This document shows positions 25,113 through 33,268 of a stretch of 46,628 bases of DNA, piece by piece. The stretch covers positions 1-46,628 of the forward strand of contig JAJFHG010000031.1 of the NCBI GenBank assembly GCA_021775735.1, in the 5' to 3' direction. The translations under genes were made by a program, and so were the position numbers. The notes below the pieces were generated by a model. The model did not search any database. It saw nothing but the letters and a program-made list of their open reading frames with translations, and was not told where the DNA came from. Each line of letters opens with the position of its first letter. Position 1 is the first letter of the stretch. Source of the DNA: Hyphomicrobiaceae bacterium. GTDB lineage: Bacteria > Pseudomonadota > Alphaproteobacteria > Rhizobiales > Hyphomicrobiaceae.

Positions 25113-26414
25113 TCAATTTTGGACCCTCAGGCGTTGTCGAACCAAATCAACAGCCGCTTGGAGCTCATAAAAGCGGTCTGAGAAGGTCAACGGCACCGGA
25201 ATAACCCGGACCGATTCACTGATCTTCTCGATCTCACTGCGGTAGCCTGCCAGCCCCTCCAGAGCCGTATCAACAGCAATCCGATGCTCCAGGTCTTTGA
25301 GTTGGCCGTACCAGTACAGCAGTCGCCGCCGCACCCGCCATTCATAAAGCCAGGGACCAATCTTGATGAGCGGCAACAGAATCGTGGCGATCGGCACGAT
25401 TAACACAATCATACGCTCAATAAAGATCGCCAGCCAGAAGGGCAACAGACGCTGCAGAAACGGAACACCGGAATTATAGGCAATCTCAGCGGCGTCCGAG
25501 AGCGGGAATTCCGGATCGGTCCGTTTGGGATATTCACCAACATTCTGAAACAGACCGCCCTTCTCGTGAATACGCTTGGCGGCATTGACGAGCAAGCCCA
25601 CGATGGCTGGATGGATATCCTCACGCGCCATGAGACCGGCTTGGGCTGCAACCAAAGTCTTGTCAGTCGCTGGAATATTGCGCACGAAATCGATCACACC
25701 CTCGGGCAAATCAACACGCGCGAGAAACGGAAAGATGCGTGTCATCGCTTCACCCTGTGCAAAGCTCATCAAGCGAACGCTTTCGTCGCGTAAAAGGCCC
25801 TGAACTATTTTTGATTTGGGCGAGGCAACGAGGAACACGGCATCACACCCACCCTGTGTTAAACAGGCCGCCGCGGCAGCACCGCCAACATCTTGAAATT
25901 CAGCAGTCCGGGCAGTGATCCCATTTGGTTTTAATAGGACCAAGGAGAGCTGACGCGTACCACTTCCTTTTCCACCAATTCCAATCTTCTTACCCGCAAG
26001 CGAAGAAAGACGGTCCAAGTCCTCTGATCCGCGGTAAAAGACCCATACCGGCTCCATAAACATGCGGCCAAGAGAGACGATGCCGGGTGCACGATCACCT
26101 GTGGCAACTCCACCTTGGACGAGCGCAAGGTCGACCCCTGACTGCGCCTCCTGCAACAGAGCGATATTCTCAACCGATCCCGCCGTTGATTTAAGGTGAA
26201 GCTTGATCCCGGCCTTTGCGATCTCCGATGCATACTGCCTGGCAAAGCGATGGTAAGCGCCCTGCTCACTTCCTGTCGCAATGGTGATGTGTGATGGTGG
26301 TGCTGGTTTAATGAATTGGGCAGCGATCCAAAAACCTAGTGCGGTCACCAGCACGGCAGGCAAAAGAATAAGAATCCCTTCTTTTGAGAAAAACTTTGAG
26401 ATCGAAAAATTCAT
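25113..26414 (-). CDS. TAXI-family TRAP-type solute-binding protein with C-terminal membrane segment
   Basis: A 433-residue protein. An N-terminal membrane helix (12-35) is followed by a TAXI domain (about 40-310; TIATGSEQGAYHRFA, then AGKKIGIGGKGSGTRQL and DVGGAAAAACLTQGGCDAVF). TAXI proteins bind small organic anions for TRAP transporters. After the domain comes a second strong membrane helix (about 330-358, IERMIVLIVPIATILLPLI) and a helical tail. The protein is thus membrane-anchored at both ends, and no TRAP membrane subunits are nearby. This orphan, tethered form suggests sensing or another use. It lies about 100 bases upstream of pccA on the same strand. Confidence 0.86.
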   Translation of the reverse strand: MNFSISKFFSKEGILILLPAVLVTALGFWIAAQFIKPAPPSHITIATGSEQGAYHRFARQYASEIAKAGIKLHLKSTAGSVENIALLQEAQSGVDLALVQGGVATGDRAPGIVSLGRMFMEPVWVFYRGSEDLDRLSSLAGKKIGIGGKGSGTRQLSLVLLKPNGITARTAEFQDVGGAAAAACLTQGGCDAVFLVASPKSKIVQGLLRDESVRLMSFAQGEAMTRIFPFLARVDLPEGVIDFVRNIPATDKTLVAAQAGLMAREDIHPAIVGLLVNAAKRIHEKGGLFQNVGEYPKRTDPEFPLSDAAEIAYNSGVPFLQRLLPFWLAIFIERMIVLIVPIATILLPLIKIGPWLYEWRVRRRLLYWYGQLKDLEHRIAVDTALEGLAGYRSEIEKISESVRVIPVPLTFSDRFYELQAAVDLVRQRLRVQN

Positions 26415-26446
26415 GCCCCGTCCGCCCGTGTAAATTGGTATTCCGT

Positions 26447-26473
26447 ACGTATTCGTACATCACCACGTATTCG
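26447..26473 (-). repeat. Two direct repeats ACGTATTCG upstream of the TAXI gene
   Basis: ACGTATTCG occurs at 26447-26455 and 26465-26473, an 18-base period, 33-59 bases before the TAXI start codon. The position and near two-turn spacing suit a dimeric regulator, but two nine-base copies could also be chance. The rest of the 222-base gap holds only the hairpin at 26583. Confidence 0.3.
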
Positions 26474-26582
26474 ACCAGAAAATGCAGGGTTGTCAAAGGT
26501 ATCTTGGGCTAGACCAAACACATTTCTGCGCGCAGCGCGATTTCTTCAAAGCAAGCGCACTGACGGGTGAGCCAGAAATAAT

Positions 26583-26607
26583 CATGGCCGGATCAGAGCC
26601 GGCCATG
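26583..26607 (-). terminator. Terminator of the DG-repeat gene
   Basis: A perfect nine-base stem (CATGGCCGG and CCGGCCATG, 7-base loop) lies 30 bases beyond the stop of the gene at 26637. ATTATTTC follows on the minus strand as a weak U tract. Confidence 0.65.
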
Positions 26608-26636
26608 AACACAAGTTTTTAGGAGTCTCGCCGAGC

Positions 26637-27644
26637 TTATGCCGCTTCACTCAACTTAGAAACGCGCGCGGCCAAGATTGGGTGAATTTTTGGGCTTTCT
26701 TTATGCAAGAATGCAATCAGCGCTTTTTCATTGGCGCTGAGTATTCCATCGCGACCAATGCGGTCGGCCAGCCACTCAGCTTCGTCTTCAGTTATGACTT
26801 CATTGGTGACAATCTCAGCACGTTGGCGCTCAAGACGCGCGAGCGCGCGCTCTTCCGGACTCTGTTCACGGTAGGCACTGAGTACGGCTGTCAGCGACCC
26901 ACTGATCATTTTACAGAACAAAGACCCCGAATTCATATCACCGCGACTATCAAGCCAGGATTCCGCATGCAACGCCTTCTCGCGCGTCGGCACCGCATAG
27001 CCGGAAGACGCCATCAATACATTGGCAATCGCTTTGGTGAACAAATCTGTCCAGGCTGGATTCGGTTCAGCATCCAACGTAGCGTCATTGATGTAGAACA
27101 GCACTTCCGCCTCATCGCGAGTGATCGCGATGTTTCCATCACCACCAAACGCATACAGGATGCGGCGCAGAAGTTCGACCTCTGTTTCGTCAATGATGCC
27201 TTTTTGCAATCCACTTCCGGTACGTAGCGGACCTGTATCTTCCAGGACAGCGCGCTTCACTTGATCGAGTGCATATCGCACAAGCCTGACAGGTGACCAC
27301 CGAGCTCGATCCAGCACGTTGACCAGCAATTCAAGTTCGGTCCTGGTGTCGATTTGTCCGTCTTTAGCAATGCGAGCTATCAACCAATCGGCATTCTCAG
27401 CGGTTACGTAGCCTTCTGGAATGGCTTGGTTGACGATGTAATCGGTCAGCGCTTCAACAAAAAAGTCTGTCCAATTGGCATCTTTCACGCCGCAAACATC
27501 ATTCGCCTCGAACAACTTTTTAGCTTCATCTGGCGTGATAATGCCGTCTTTATAAAATGCGCGTCTTAGTCGGGCGACGTCAAAATCGGTGATCGAACGG
27601 CGCGCGATAATATCTTCTAGCCCACTGGAATTGAGGGAACTCAT
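26637..27644 (-). CDS. Protein with repeated DG-x-I-x3-E motifs, unknown function
   Basis: A 335-residue soluble protein without signal peptide, built of repeated ~90-residue units. The shared motif is a loop-helix of the form DG-x-(I/L)-x(2-4)-E: YKDGIITPDEAKKLFE, AKDGQIDTRTELELL, GGDGNIAITRDEAEVLF and GRDGILSANEKALIAF. Between repeats are (N)WTDFFVEALTDYI and AWTDLFTKAIANVL, which are clearly homologous to each other. The motif looks like half of an EF-hand loop but lacks the full set of acidic ligands, so calcium binding is not shown. I know no named family. It is a single gene ended by the hairpin at 26583. Confidence 0.7.
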   Translation of the reverse strand: MSSLNSSGLEDIIARRSITDFDVARLRRAFYKDGIITPDEAKKLFEANDVCGVKDANWTDFFVEALTDYIVNQAIPEGYVTAENADWLIARIAKDGQIDTRTELELLVNVLDRARWSPVRLVRYALDQVKRAVLEDTGPLRTGSGLQKGIIDETEVELLRRILYAFGGDGNIAITRDEAEVLFYINDATLDAEPNPAWTDLFTKAIANVLMASSGYAVPTREKALHAESWLDSRGDMNSGSLFCKMISGSLTAVLSAYREQSPEERALARLERQRAEIVTNEVITEDEAEWLADRIGRDGILSANEKALIAFLHKESPKIHPILAARVSKLSEAA

Positions 27645-27782
27645 ACTTTACTCCGCCACAAATACGCATATATCGGAGCGGGATCATAGGTTGTTAACCT
27701 TACCAAGATGCTAACGCGGCCTATCAAGCTGGGCCAAGAAGGACTATTGCAACGCAGACAAGCGGATTGTCAGTCAGCGCAC

Positions 27783-27814
27783 AAAAAAAAGGGACCACCC
27801 GAGGGTGATCCCTT
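27783..27814 (-). terminator. Rho-independent terminator of the gene at 27917
   Basis: A stem of about 11 pairs (AAGGGACCACC with GGTGATCCCTT), 102 bases past the stop of the gene at 27917, is followed on the minus strand by eight Ts (27783-27790). One pair is a G-U wobble only in minus-strand RNA. Confidence 0.85.
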
Positions 27815-27916
27815 CTACCTCAAGCAAAAGCTGGGATGCGCGAGAAGCGCTTTTGCTCTTAGGTCTTGCGTGCGAACGGAAGGTCGAGGACTTGGGGGTC
27901 TGGGACCTTCATTCGC

Positions 27917-28354
27917 CTACCGCCAGCGACGGGTATAGCGGCGATAGTTGTACCAAGGCGCATCATCAAAACGCTCTGAAACGCGGTCATGGCGATCATG
28001 TCCTCTGCGTCCACCACGAGCGTAGCGACGTTCCGCATCATGTTTTTCAGCATAGATATTGTCGTTGGCGACACGCAGCAACTTGGTCAAACGCTTGCGT
28101 TCAAAACGATCCAAGCGGCTGTCACGGCAGAACCTGTCAAACTTGCGTCTGATGTGGCGGTTTTCAGCTTTCAGCTGACGCGCTTCATAGCGGGTCAATT
28201 CACCGGAGCGGACACCTTGAGCAATGCGATCAGATTGTCGCTCAATACGACGCTCGATATTTTTGCCAACAGATTGGGCAGCTGCCGGAAGGGCAGCAAA
28301 CGTCATGGCAACTGTGGCCGATGCTACGGCGGTAAGAATGGTTGAAGCTTTCAT
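27917..28354 (-). CDS. Small basic secreted protein, paralogue of the gene at 28719
   Basis: A 145-residue protein with a signal peptide (MKASTILTAVASATVAM, cleavage near AAAQS). The mature part is helical and very rich in Arg, Lys and Asp. It contains RSGELTRYEARQLKAENRHI, which matches RSGELTRIEYRRLLREQGHI in the neighbouring gene at 28719. It ends in an Arg/Tyr-rich tail (YNYRRYTRRWR). I know no function. Charged periplasmic proteins of this kind occur in Hyphomicrobiales and are usually annotated as hypothetical. Its own terminator lies at 27783. Confidence 0.72.
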   Translation of the reverse strand: MKASTILTAVASATVAMTFAALPAAAQSVGKNIERRIERQSDRIAQGVRSGELTRYEARQLKAENRHIRRKFDRFCRDSRLDRFERKRLTKLLRVANDNIYAEKHDAERRYARGGRRGHDRHDRVSERFDDAPWYNYRRYTRRWR

Positions 28355-28424
28355 GCCTCGAACTCCCCTTATCGGGTTGAACTGACACTGGCCAGTTCCT
28401 CAAACCCATGACGAGAACCCTAAT

Positions 28425-28445
28425 GGAGGGGTTTTGAACCCCTCC
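28425..28445. other. Hairpin-forming inverted repeats between two related genes
   Basis: GGAGGGGTT-TTG-AACCCCTCC is a perfect nine-base stem with a 3-base loop, 71 bases before the gene at 27917. A second perfect palindrome, GTTGAGGG-G-CCCTCAAC, lies at 28568-28584. The gap 28355-28718 otherwise holds AT-rich sequence and the terminator at 28655. The hairpins could end read-through or control the downstream gene. Confidence 0.4.
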
Positions 28446-28654
28446 TGAATGTGGTTTGCAGCAACCATTCACGTTTGAGGCCAATATTTTATTGTTTAAT
28501 TTCAAAGATTTATGTCGTTTTTCTGTTTTTTTGCCGAACGTGCAAACGTGTCGGTTCACATTGGCGCGTTGAGGGGCCCTCAACGATCCTGGGTCCCGCT
28601 TTGATAAGAAATTCCGCAAGCCGCACATGCTTTCATCGCATGCGTGGCGAGAAC

Positions 28655-28684
28655 AAAAAAAGAGGCGCCGGTTAGGGCGCCCCA
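28655..28684 (-). terminator. Rho-independent terminator of the gene at 28719
   Basis: GGCGCC-6-GGCGCC with flanking G-C and G-U pairs on the minus strand, then seven Ts (28655-28661), lies 35 bases beyond the stop codon of the gene at 28719. Confidence 0.8.
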
Positions 28685-28718
28685 AAGGTGATGTTGGGAG
28701 GAAGTAAAGTCGTGTGGT

Positions 28719-29060
28719 TTAGCGATAGCGCGCCAACCAGCGACGAAAGCGCGAGTACTGCCAATCGCTGGCTTCACGAAGGATGTTGGCGCGGGCATCG
28801 TCTTGAACATTGCAGATGCGACGAAACTCGCGACCGGTCACCTGCCCATCAGAGCGGGCCTGGCGCAGCAAATTATCAATGTGGCCCTGTTCGCGCAGCA
28901 ACCGGCGATATTCAATGCGGGTCAACTCACCACTGCGGCGGTATTCTTTGATCTGGTTGTACTGACTGGCCATTTCACGCTCAATTGGCGTGGTGTCATG
29001 AGCCTGGGCAGCAAATGGTGTTGTGGCCAAAACAGTCAGGGCAATAAGTGTACGTTTCAT
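28719..29060 (-). CDS. Small secreted protein, paralogue of the gene at 27917
   Basis: A 113-residue protein with a signal peptide (cleavage near AAQAHD). The mature part is charged and helical, with YRRSGELTRIEYRRLLREQGHI, the same motif as in the gene at 27917 (RSGELTRYEARQLK). The C-terminal part RRICNVQDDARANILREASD has one cysteine. No family name is known to me. GGAG lies six bases upstream of the second ATG (29060), so that is the better start; the first ATG is at 29063. The two related genes are likely an old duplication, each with its own terminator. Confidence 0.68.
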   Translation of the reverse strand: MKRTLIALTVLATTPFAAQAHDTTPIEREMASQYNQIKEYRRSGELTRIEYRRLLREQGHIDNLLRQARSDGQVTGREFRRICNVQDDARANILREASDWQYSRFRRWLARYR

Positions 29061-29200
29061 CATCGTCTCCTGGGGTTAGATCGTTGTGCAGATCCCCTTG
29101 GAAACGATACCTAGTCCATTGCCACTGAACGCGTTCTGAATTTGCCTGTCAGCCCATGTTCATGTCGGCGGCCCTTCCCTAACACCATCCAAAACACGCC

Positions 29201-30733
29201 CTAAAGTGGGATGTTGTCGTGCTTTTTCCATGGATTTTCGAGTGTTTTATTGCGCAGCATGTTGAGTGCACGGCAGATCCGTTTCCGCGTATTTGCAGGC
29301 ACGATTACCTCATCAATATAGCCGCGCTCAGCTGCAACAAATGGATTTGCAAAGCGGGCTTGATATTCATCAATGCGCTTTTGAATCTTTGCCGGATCCC
29401 CTAGTTCAGAACGATAGAGGATCTCTGCAGCGCCCTTCGCCCCCATCACAGCAATTTCAGCCGTGGGCCAAGCATAGTTCACATCACCACGAATATGCTT
29501 TGAACTCATCACATCATAAGCCCCGCCGTAGGCTTTACGGGTGATGACAGTGATTTTCGGCACGGTCGCCTCAGTATAGGCAAACAATAGTTTTGCACCG
29601 TGTTTGATGAGGCCTCCGTATTCCTGCGCTGTGCCTGGCAAGAAACCTGGAACGTCAACAAACGTTACCAATGGAATTTCAAAACAATCGCAGAAGCGGA
29701 CAAAACGCGCACCCTTGCGCGAGGCATCGGAATCCAACACGCCGGCCAAAACCATTGGCTGATTGGCAACAATCCCAACCGTGCGCCCTTCTAAGCGCGC
29801 GAAGCCGGTGACGATATTGCCTGCAAAGTTCTCCTGGATTTCAAAGAAATCACCTTCGTCGACTGTTTTGACGATCAGCTCTTTGATGTCATACGGCGTA
29901 TTGGGATTGGTCGGGATGAGTGTGTTGAGCGACGCTTCAATGCGGTCAGCTGGGTCCGCTGTCGGCAACTCAGGTACACCATCCAAGTTGTTTGAGGGGA
30001 GAAAATCCATCAATCGGCGCATCTGCAACAGCGCTTCGAGATCATTTTCATAGGCATTGTCTGCAATGGAAGACTTGGATGTATGCACTTTGGCACCGCC
30101 CAGCTCTTCGGCCGTTACGGTTTCATTGGTCACTGTTTTCACAACATCAGGACCGGTAACGAACATATAAGAGGTGTCGCGCACCATAAAGATGAAGTCC
30201 GTCATCGCTGGTGAATAAACATCGCCGCCCGCACACGGTCCCATGATGACGGAAATTTGTGGGATAACACCGGATGCCAAAACATTTCGCGTAAACACTT
30301 CACCATAACCGCCAAGCGCATCCACACCTTCTTGAATGCGTGCACCACCGGCATCGAACAAGCCAATGATCGGCGCTCTGTTCTTCAACGCCATATCTTG
30401 GATCTTGGTCATCTTTTCTGCGTGCGACTTCGACAGCGAACCACCAAACACTGTGAAGTCTTTGGCAAAGACATAAACCACGCGACCATTGATCGTACCC
30501 CAACCCGTGACAACGCCGTCACCTGGAATTTTGGTCGTCTCCATTCCGAATTCAGTACAGCGATGCTCGACGTACATATCGAATTCTTCAAATGAGTTTT
30601 CGTCCATCAACAGGTCGATGCGCTCACGCGCTGTCAGTTTGCCCCGTTTGTGCTGGGCATCAATCCGTTTCACACCACCACCCAAACGGGCATCTGCGCG
30701 ACGGCGCTCCAATTCTTCGACCACTGATTTCAT
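29201..30733 (-). CDS. pccB: Propionyl-CoA carboxylase beta subunit (carboxyltransferase)
   Basis: A 510-residue crotonase-fold carboxyltransferase that moves CO2 from biotin on PccA to propionyl-CoA. The N-terminal half carries the acyl-CoA site ([36 protein letters not shown]) and the C-terminal half the biotin site ([31 protein letters not shown]). Length and motifs fit PccB. ATG 30733 ([11 protein letters not shown]) has AAAGG upstream. The open frame to 30961 overlaps the DUF2750-like gene and is not coding. It lies 4.2 kb upstream of pccA, with the TAXI gene, the DG-repeat gene and the two small secreted genes between. Confidence 0.95.
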   Translation of the reverse strand: MKSVVEELERRRADARLGGGVKRIDAQHKRGKLTARERIDLLMDENSFEEFDMYVEHRCTEFGMETTKIPGDGVVTGWGTINGRVVYVFAKDFTVFGGSLSKSHAEKMTKIQDMALKNRAPIIGLFDAGGARIQEGVDALGGYGEVFTRNVLASGVIPQISVIMGPCAGGDVYSPAMTDFIFMVRDTSYMFVTGPDVVKTVTNETVTAEELGGAKVHTSKSSIADNAYENDLEALLQMRRLMDFLPSNNLDGVPELPTADPADRIEASLNTLIPTNPNTPYDIKELIVKTVDEGDFFEIQENFAGNIVTGFARLEGRTVGIVANQPMVLAGVLDSDASRKGARFVRFCDCFEIPLVTFVDVPGFLPGTAQEYGGLIKHGAKLLFAYTEATVPKITVITRKAYGGAYDVMSSKHIRGDVNYAWPTAEIAVMGAKGAAEILYRSELGDPAKIQKRIDEYQARFANPFVAAERGYIDEVIVPANTRKRICRALNMLRNKTLENPWKKHDNIPL

Positions 30734-30941
30734 GATGGTACCTTTGAATAGTAGAAAACGCCCGCCCCCAGCGAGCGGCGACTTGCTAACCGGCAACCTG
30801 GGAATTGAGTGCCCAACTGGTGCCGCCAGCGCGCCATGATCAGACCGCTCATTTAGCATAGCCCCAGGCCGAGGCAAATCCATCCCGCAACCAAAGGTGC
30901 AGGCCAATTGTCTCGCTTGGCAATGGTAATTTCGACAAGAG

Positions 30942-31637
30942 TTAACCGGACTGGGCCGCAATTAACCTCGATCTGAGGTCGCCAGGTGCCAATTCAAGAG
31001 ATAGCGCCCCTTCGACATGCTCGGGTCCGACCTGGGCACCACGGTCTCGTAGCCAGGCCAGCGTCCGATCAATGAAATTTTGCAACGGTATTTCAGAAGC
31101 CATCATATCACGCCACAGTCCATTGATGCGCGCTTCAGCGAGCGCGCGCTCTGACCAGCACGGTAGAAAAAACTGACCTTCCCCAGCTCCAGAAACCAAC
31201 AAGGCAGGGCCATTAGAATCTTCCAAGGCAAACACACGACCCTCTCGCACCACCTTCATCACGAACACATCGAGCGTCTCAAGCCGAACCCGCTCCGCCA
31301 ATATTGTTGGATCGGCTTCAATCTCAATTGGATCAGCCGTCCAGTCCAGGCCAGCGATACGTTTCAGTTGTGCCAACGCCGGCAAAATTTCACCAAGAAA
31401 CTCTGACAACGTCAGTTCTTTGATGCGTGGATTTTTTGCGATAGCGTCAGCCCAACGCATCGCCTCACTACGTTCAGAAAAAAACAACGTCACCTCACGC
31501 CCACGCTGTGCGCGTGAGGCTACACGCGCCAAACCTTCCTCGCCCGAAATTGCAAACACGCGGCGGTCCTTAGCGATCCGCTTCAAGAAGCGATCAAGGT
31601 GCGTTTTTTCCTGCGGTGTCTTGGTTTGAATGAGCAC
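30942..31637 (-). CDS. Duplicated DUF2750-like protein
   Basis: A 231-residue cytoplasmic protein made of two DUF2750-like units. Unit one (about 15-100) has [27 protein letters not shown] and [17 protein letters not shown]. Unit two (about 125-215) has [27 protein letters not shown] and [16 protein letters not shown]. Each unit has the family's pattern of a strand pair, a WSE/FSE motif and a C-terminal helix. The function of DUF2750 is unknown. It is separated from pccB by about 200 bases. Confidence 0.68.
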   Translation of the reverse strand: MLIQTKTPQEKTHLDRFLKRIAKDRRVFAISGEEGLARVASRAQRGREVTLFFSERSEAMRWADAIAKNPRIKELTLSEFLGEILPALAQLKRIAGLDWTADPIEIEADPTILAERVRLETLDVFVMKVVREGRVFALEDSNGPALLVSGAGEGQFFLPCWSERALAEARINGLWRDMMASEIPLQNFIDRTLAWLRDRGAQVGPEHVEGALSLELAPGDLRSRLIAAQSG

Positions 31638-31768
31638 GAGGCCTAAAACTCCGATCTGTTCCAGGACTGAAATGAGCTATTTCAAGCCCTAGCAGATTCG
31701 GAGCCCCTCGCGCGCCTCCAGAGATTTTCCCGAGCACCATTTCAGCCCTAAAGTCTCAAGCGTTCAGC

Positions 31769-32542
31769 TCAAATACGGCCCGCAAGAACAAATAAGCGAT
31801 CAGCGGCTTGAGCATCTTTGTGGCGCATCTGGCGGCGGGCCTCAGCCTCGCTATCTTCTCCCCAGCGTTCAATTTGCCAATCTTCATCCAGATTTGCGCA
31901 TTGCCATAGGTCATTAAACGAAATTGCGTTGTCCTGGTAGGCAAGCGCCAATAGCGCTGAACCGCTGAGGGTCGTCAACTCATGAAGCGCAGCCAATTGA
32001 AAAGAATTCGTGTCTGCCAAACGCTCCTTAACTGCATTTGTTGTTTGCGGTGACTGGGTGACAGGCATCACACCGCCAGCACATATCCAACGAACGCCGA
32101 GACTATTTTCCGCCCAGGCGAGTATCGGATCCCAGACTTGAGACTGACGCACCGCCAATTCAGCCGGCCCCTCAGAACGATAACAAATAGCATCATGGCC
32201 GGAGAACTTGGCGATATCATCAATGACGACTTGGCGGTTGGGGATGACGCCGTCGAGTATTGAATTGCAGAGCTTCGTCAATGGCATCAATGACGGATCA
32301 ATGACTTCAACCTGCGCCTCCCACTCGTGGGCAACAGCTTCAGCTAAATCTTTGGCCGGAACACGAAATTCAGTTCCTTGTGGTGTTCGCACAAAACGCC
32401 CATCAAGCGTGATCGTATAGCCGGTGTCTGCTGGTGCAACAGATACGCTTTTATAAAAGCGTTTAGGCAAGGATGATGCCGCAGCTTTTTGAGCCTTGTC
32501 AGTGGCTGTATCACCAGAAACGCCAGATGGAGTTTTAACCAA
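31769..32542 (-). CDS. ATP12 family chaperone for F1-ATPase assembly
   Basis: A 257-residue protein of the ATP12 family. ATP12 binds the F1 alpha subunit before the ATP synthase head is assembled. Family marks are RFYKSVSV at the start of the domain, GYTITLDGRFVRTP and HEWEAQ in the N-terminal half, and the C-terminal helical half ending WGEDSEAEARR. It is cytoplasmic. I chose TTG 32542, since GGAGGG lies seven bases upstream and this start overlaps the HAD stop by eight bases, implying translational coupling. A second TTG at 32563 is possible. Both starts are non-ATG. Confidence 0.9.
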   Translation of the reverse strand: MVKTPSGVSGDTATDKAQKAAASSLPKRFYKSVSVAPADTGYTITLDGRFVRTPQGTEFRVPAKDLAEAVAHEWEAQVEVIDPSLMPLTKLCNSILDGVIPNRQVVIDDIAKFSGHDAICYRSEGPAELAVRQSQVWDPILAWAENSLGVRWICAGGVMPVTQSPQTTNAVKERLADTNSFQLAALHELTTLSGSALLALAYQDNAISFNDLWQCANLDEDWQIERWGEDSEAEARRQMRHKDAQAADRLFVLAGRI

Positions 32543-33218
32543 CGACCCGCCCTCCCACAGCAATCAATCCATTGAGATCTTCAATTAAGGTGTCTGTTGT
32601 CTGGGAGACGTGGTGAGCGCCGGCTCTGTGCAACTCAGAGGTGGGGTGGTAGCCCCAGCTCACGCCAAGAGCTGCCACTTCGGCGGCCCGTGCCATATCC
32701 ATATCAAACGTGGTGTCACCAATCATCACGGTCGAGGCAGGGTCTGCCCCTGTTTCCTGCATGGCATGAAAAATCATTGATGGATTGGGCTTTGAGGGAT
32801 GGGTATCTGCGGTTTGGATGCTCGCAAAATCAGCCTCCCAACCCTCACGCACCAACAAGCGATCAACGCCGATGCGGGATTTGCCAGTCGCGATGGCGAG
32901 GGCAACATCATCCTGCGCACTGAGCGTAGCAATAATATTGCTAATCCCCGGATAGAGGGCTTCTTCTGGTTGTCCTGCCTTACGGCGCTGCGTGTATGCA
33001 GATTTATAGCGGCCTGCAAGCGTGCTTTGTTTTTCAACACCTGCATCCGGTGCTAATCGTGCAAATGCGGCTGGCAGGGAGAGACCAATAATCGCCATCA
33101 CATCACTGCGTGAGGGCGTTTCCATATCAAGGCTTGTAAAGGCATCACCAATGGCTGCAACAATTGCATGTTGGCTATCAATCAGCGTGCCGTCGCAATC
33201 AAAAATTACAAGTTTCAA
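32535..33218 (-). CDS. HAD-IA family hydrolase (phosphoglycolate phosphatase-like)
   Basis: A 227-residue haloacid-dehalogenase-like phosphatase. The nucleophile motif is FDCDGTLIDS, motif II is IATGK and motif III/IV is HPSKPNPSMIF plus VMIGDTTFDMDMA. Cap type and length fit the Gph/YjjG group; the substrate could be phosphoglycolate or a nucleotide. The start is uncertain: GTG 33254 opens the frame, but TTG 33218 (MKLVIFDCDG in translation), with GGAA upstream, matches the usual family start. It lies between the pseudouridine synthase and ATP12 genes in one leftward cluster. Confidence 0.87.
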   Translation of the reverse strand: MKLVIFDCDGTLIDSQHAIVAAIGDAFTSLDMETPSRSDVMAIIGLSLPAAFARLAPDAGVEKQSTLAGRYKSAYTQRRKAGQPEEALYPGISNIIATLSAQDDVALAIATGKSRIGVDRLLVREGWEADFASIQTADTHPSKPNPSMIFHAMQETGADPASTVMIGDTTFDMDMARAAEVAALGVSWGYHPTSELHRAGAHHVSQTTDTLIEDLNGLIAVGGRVVG

Positions 33219-33268
33219 ACTGGAGTTCCATTTTTTAATGCGGATTTGAAACACTGCTCGTCAATGAT

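Noticed and set aside
30734-30961. 76-residue extension of pccB
   Set aside because: It overlaps the DUF2750-like gene, and ATG 30733 has a good ribosome-binding site and the usual family start.
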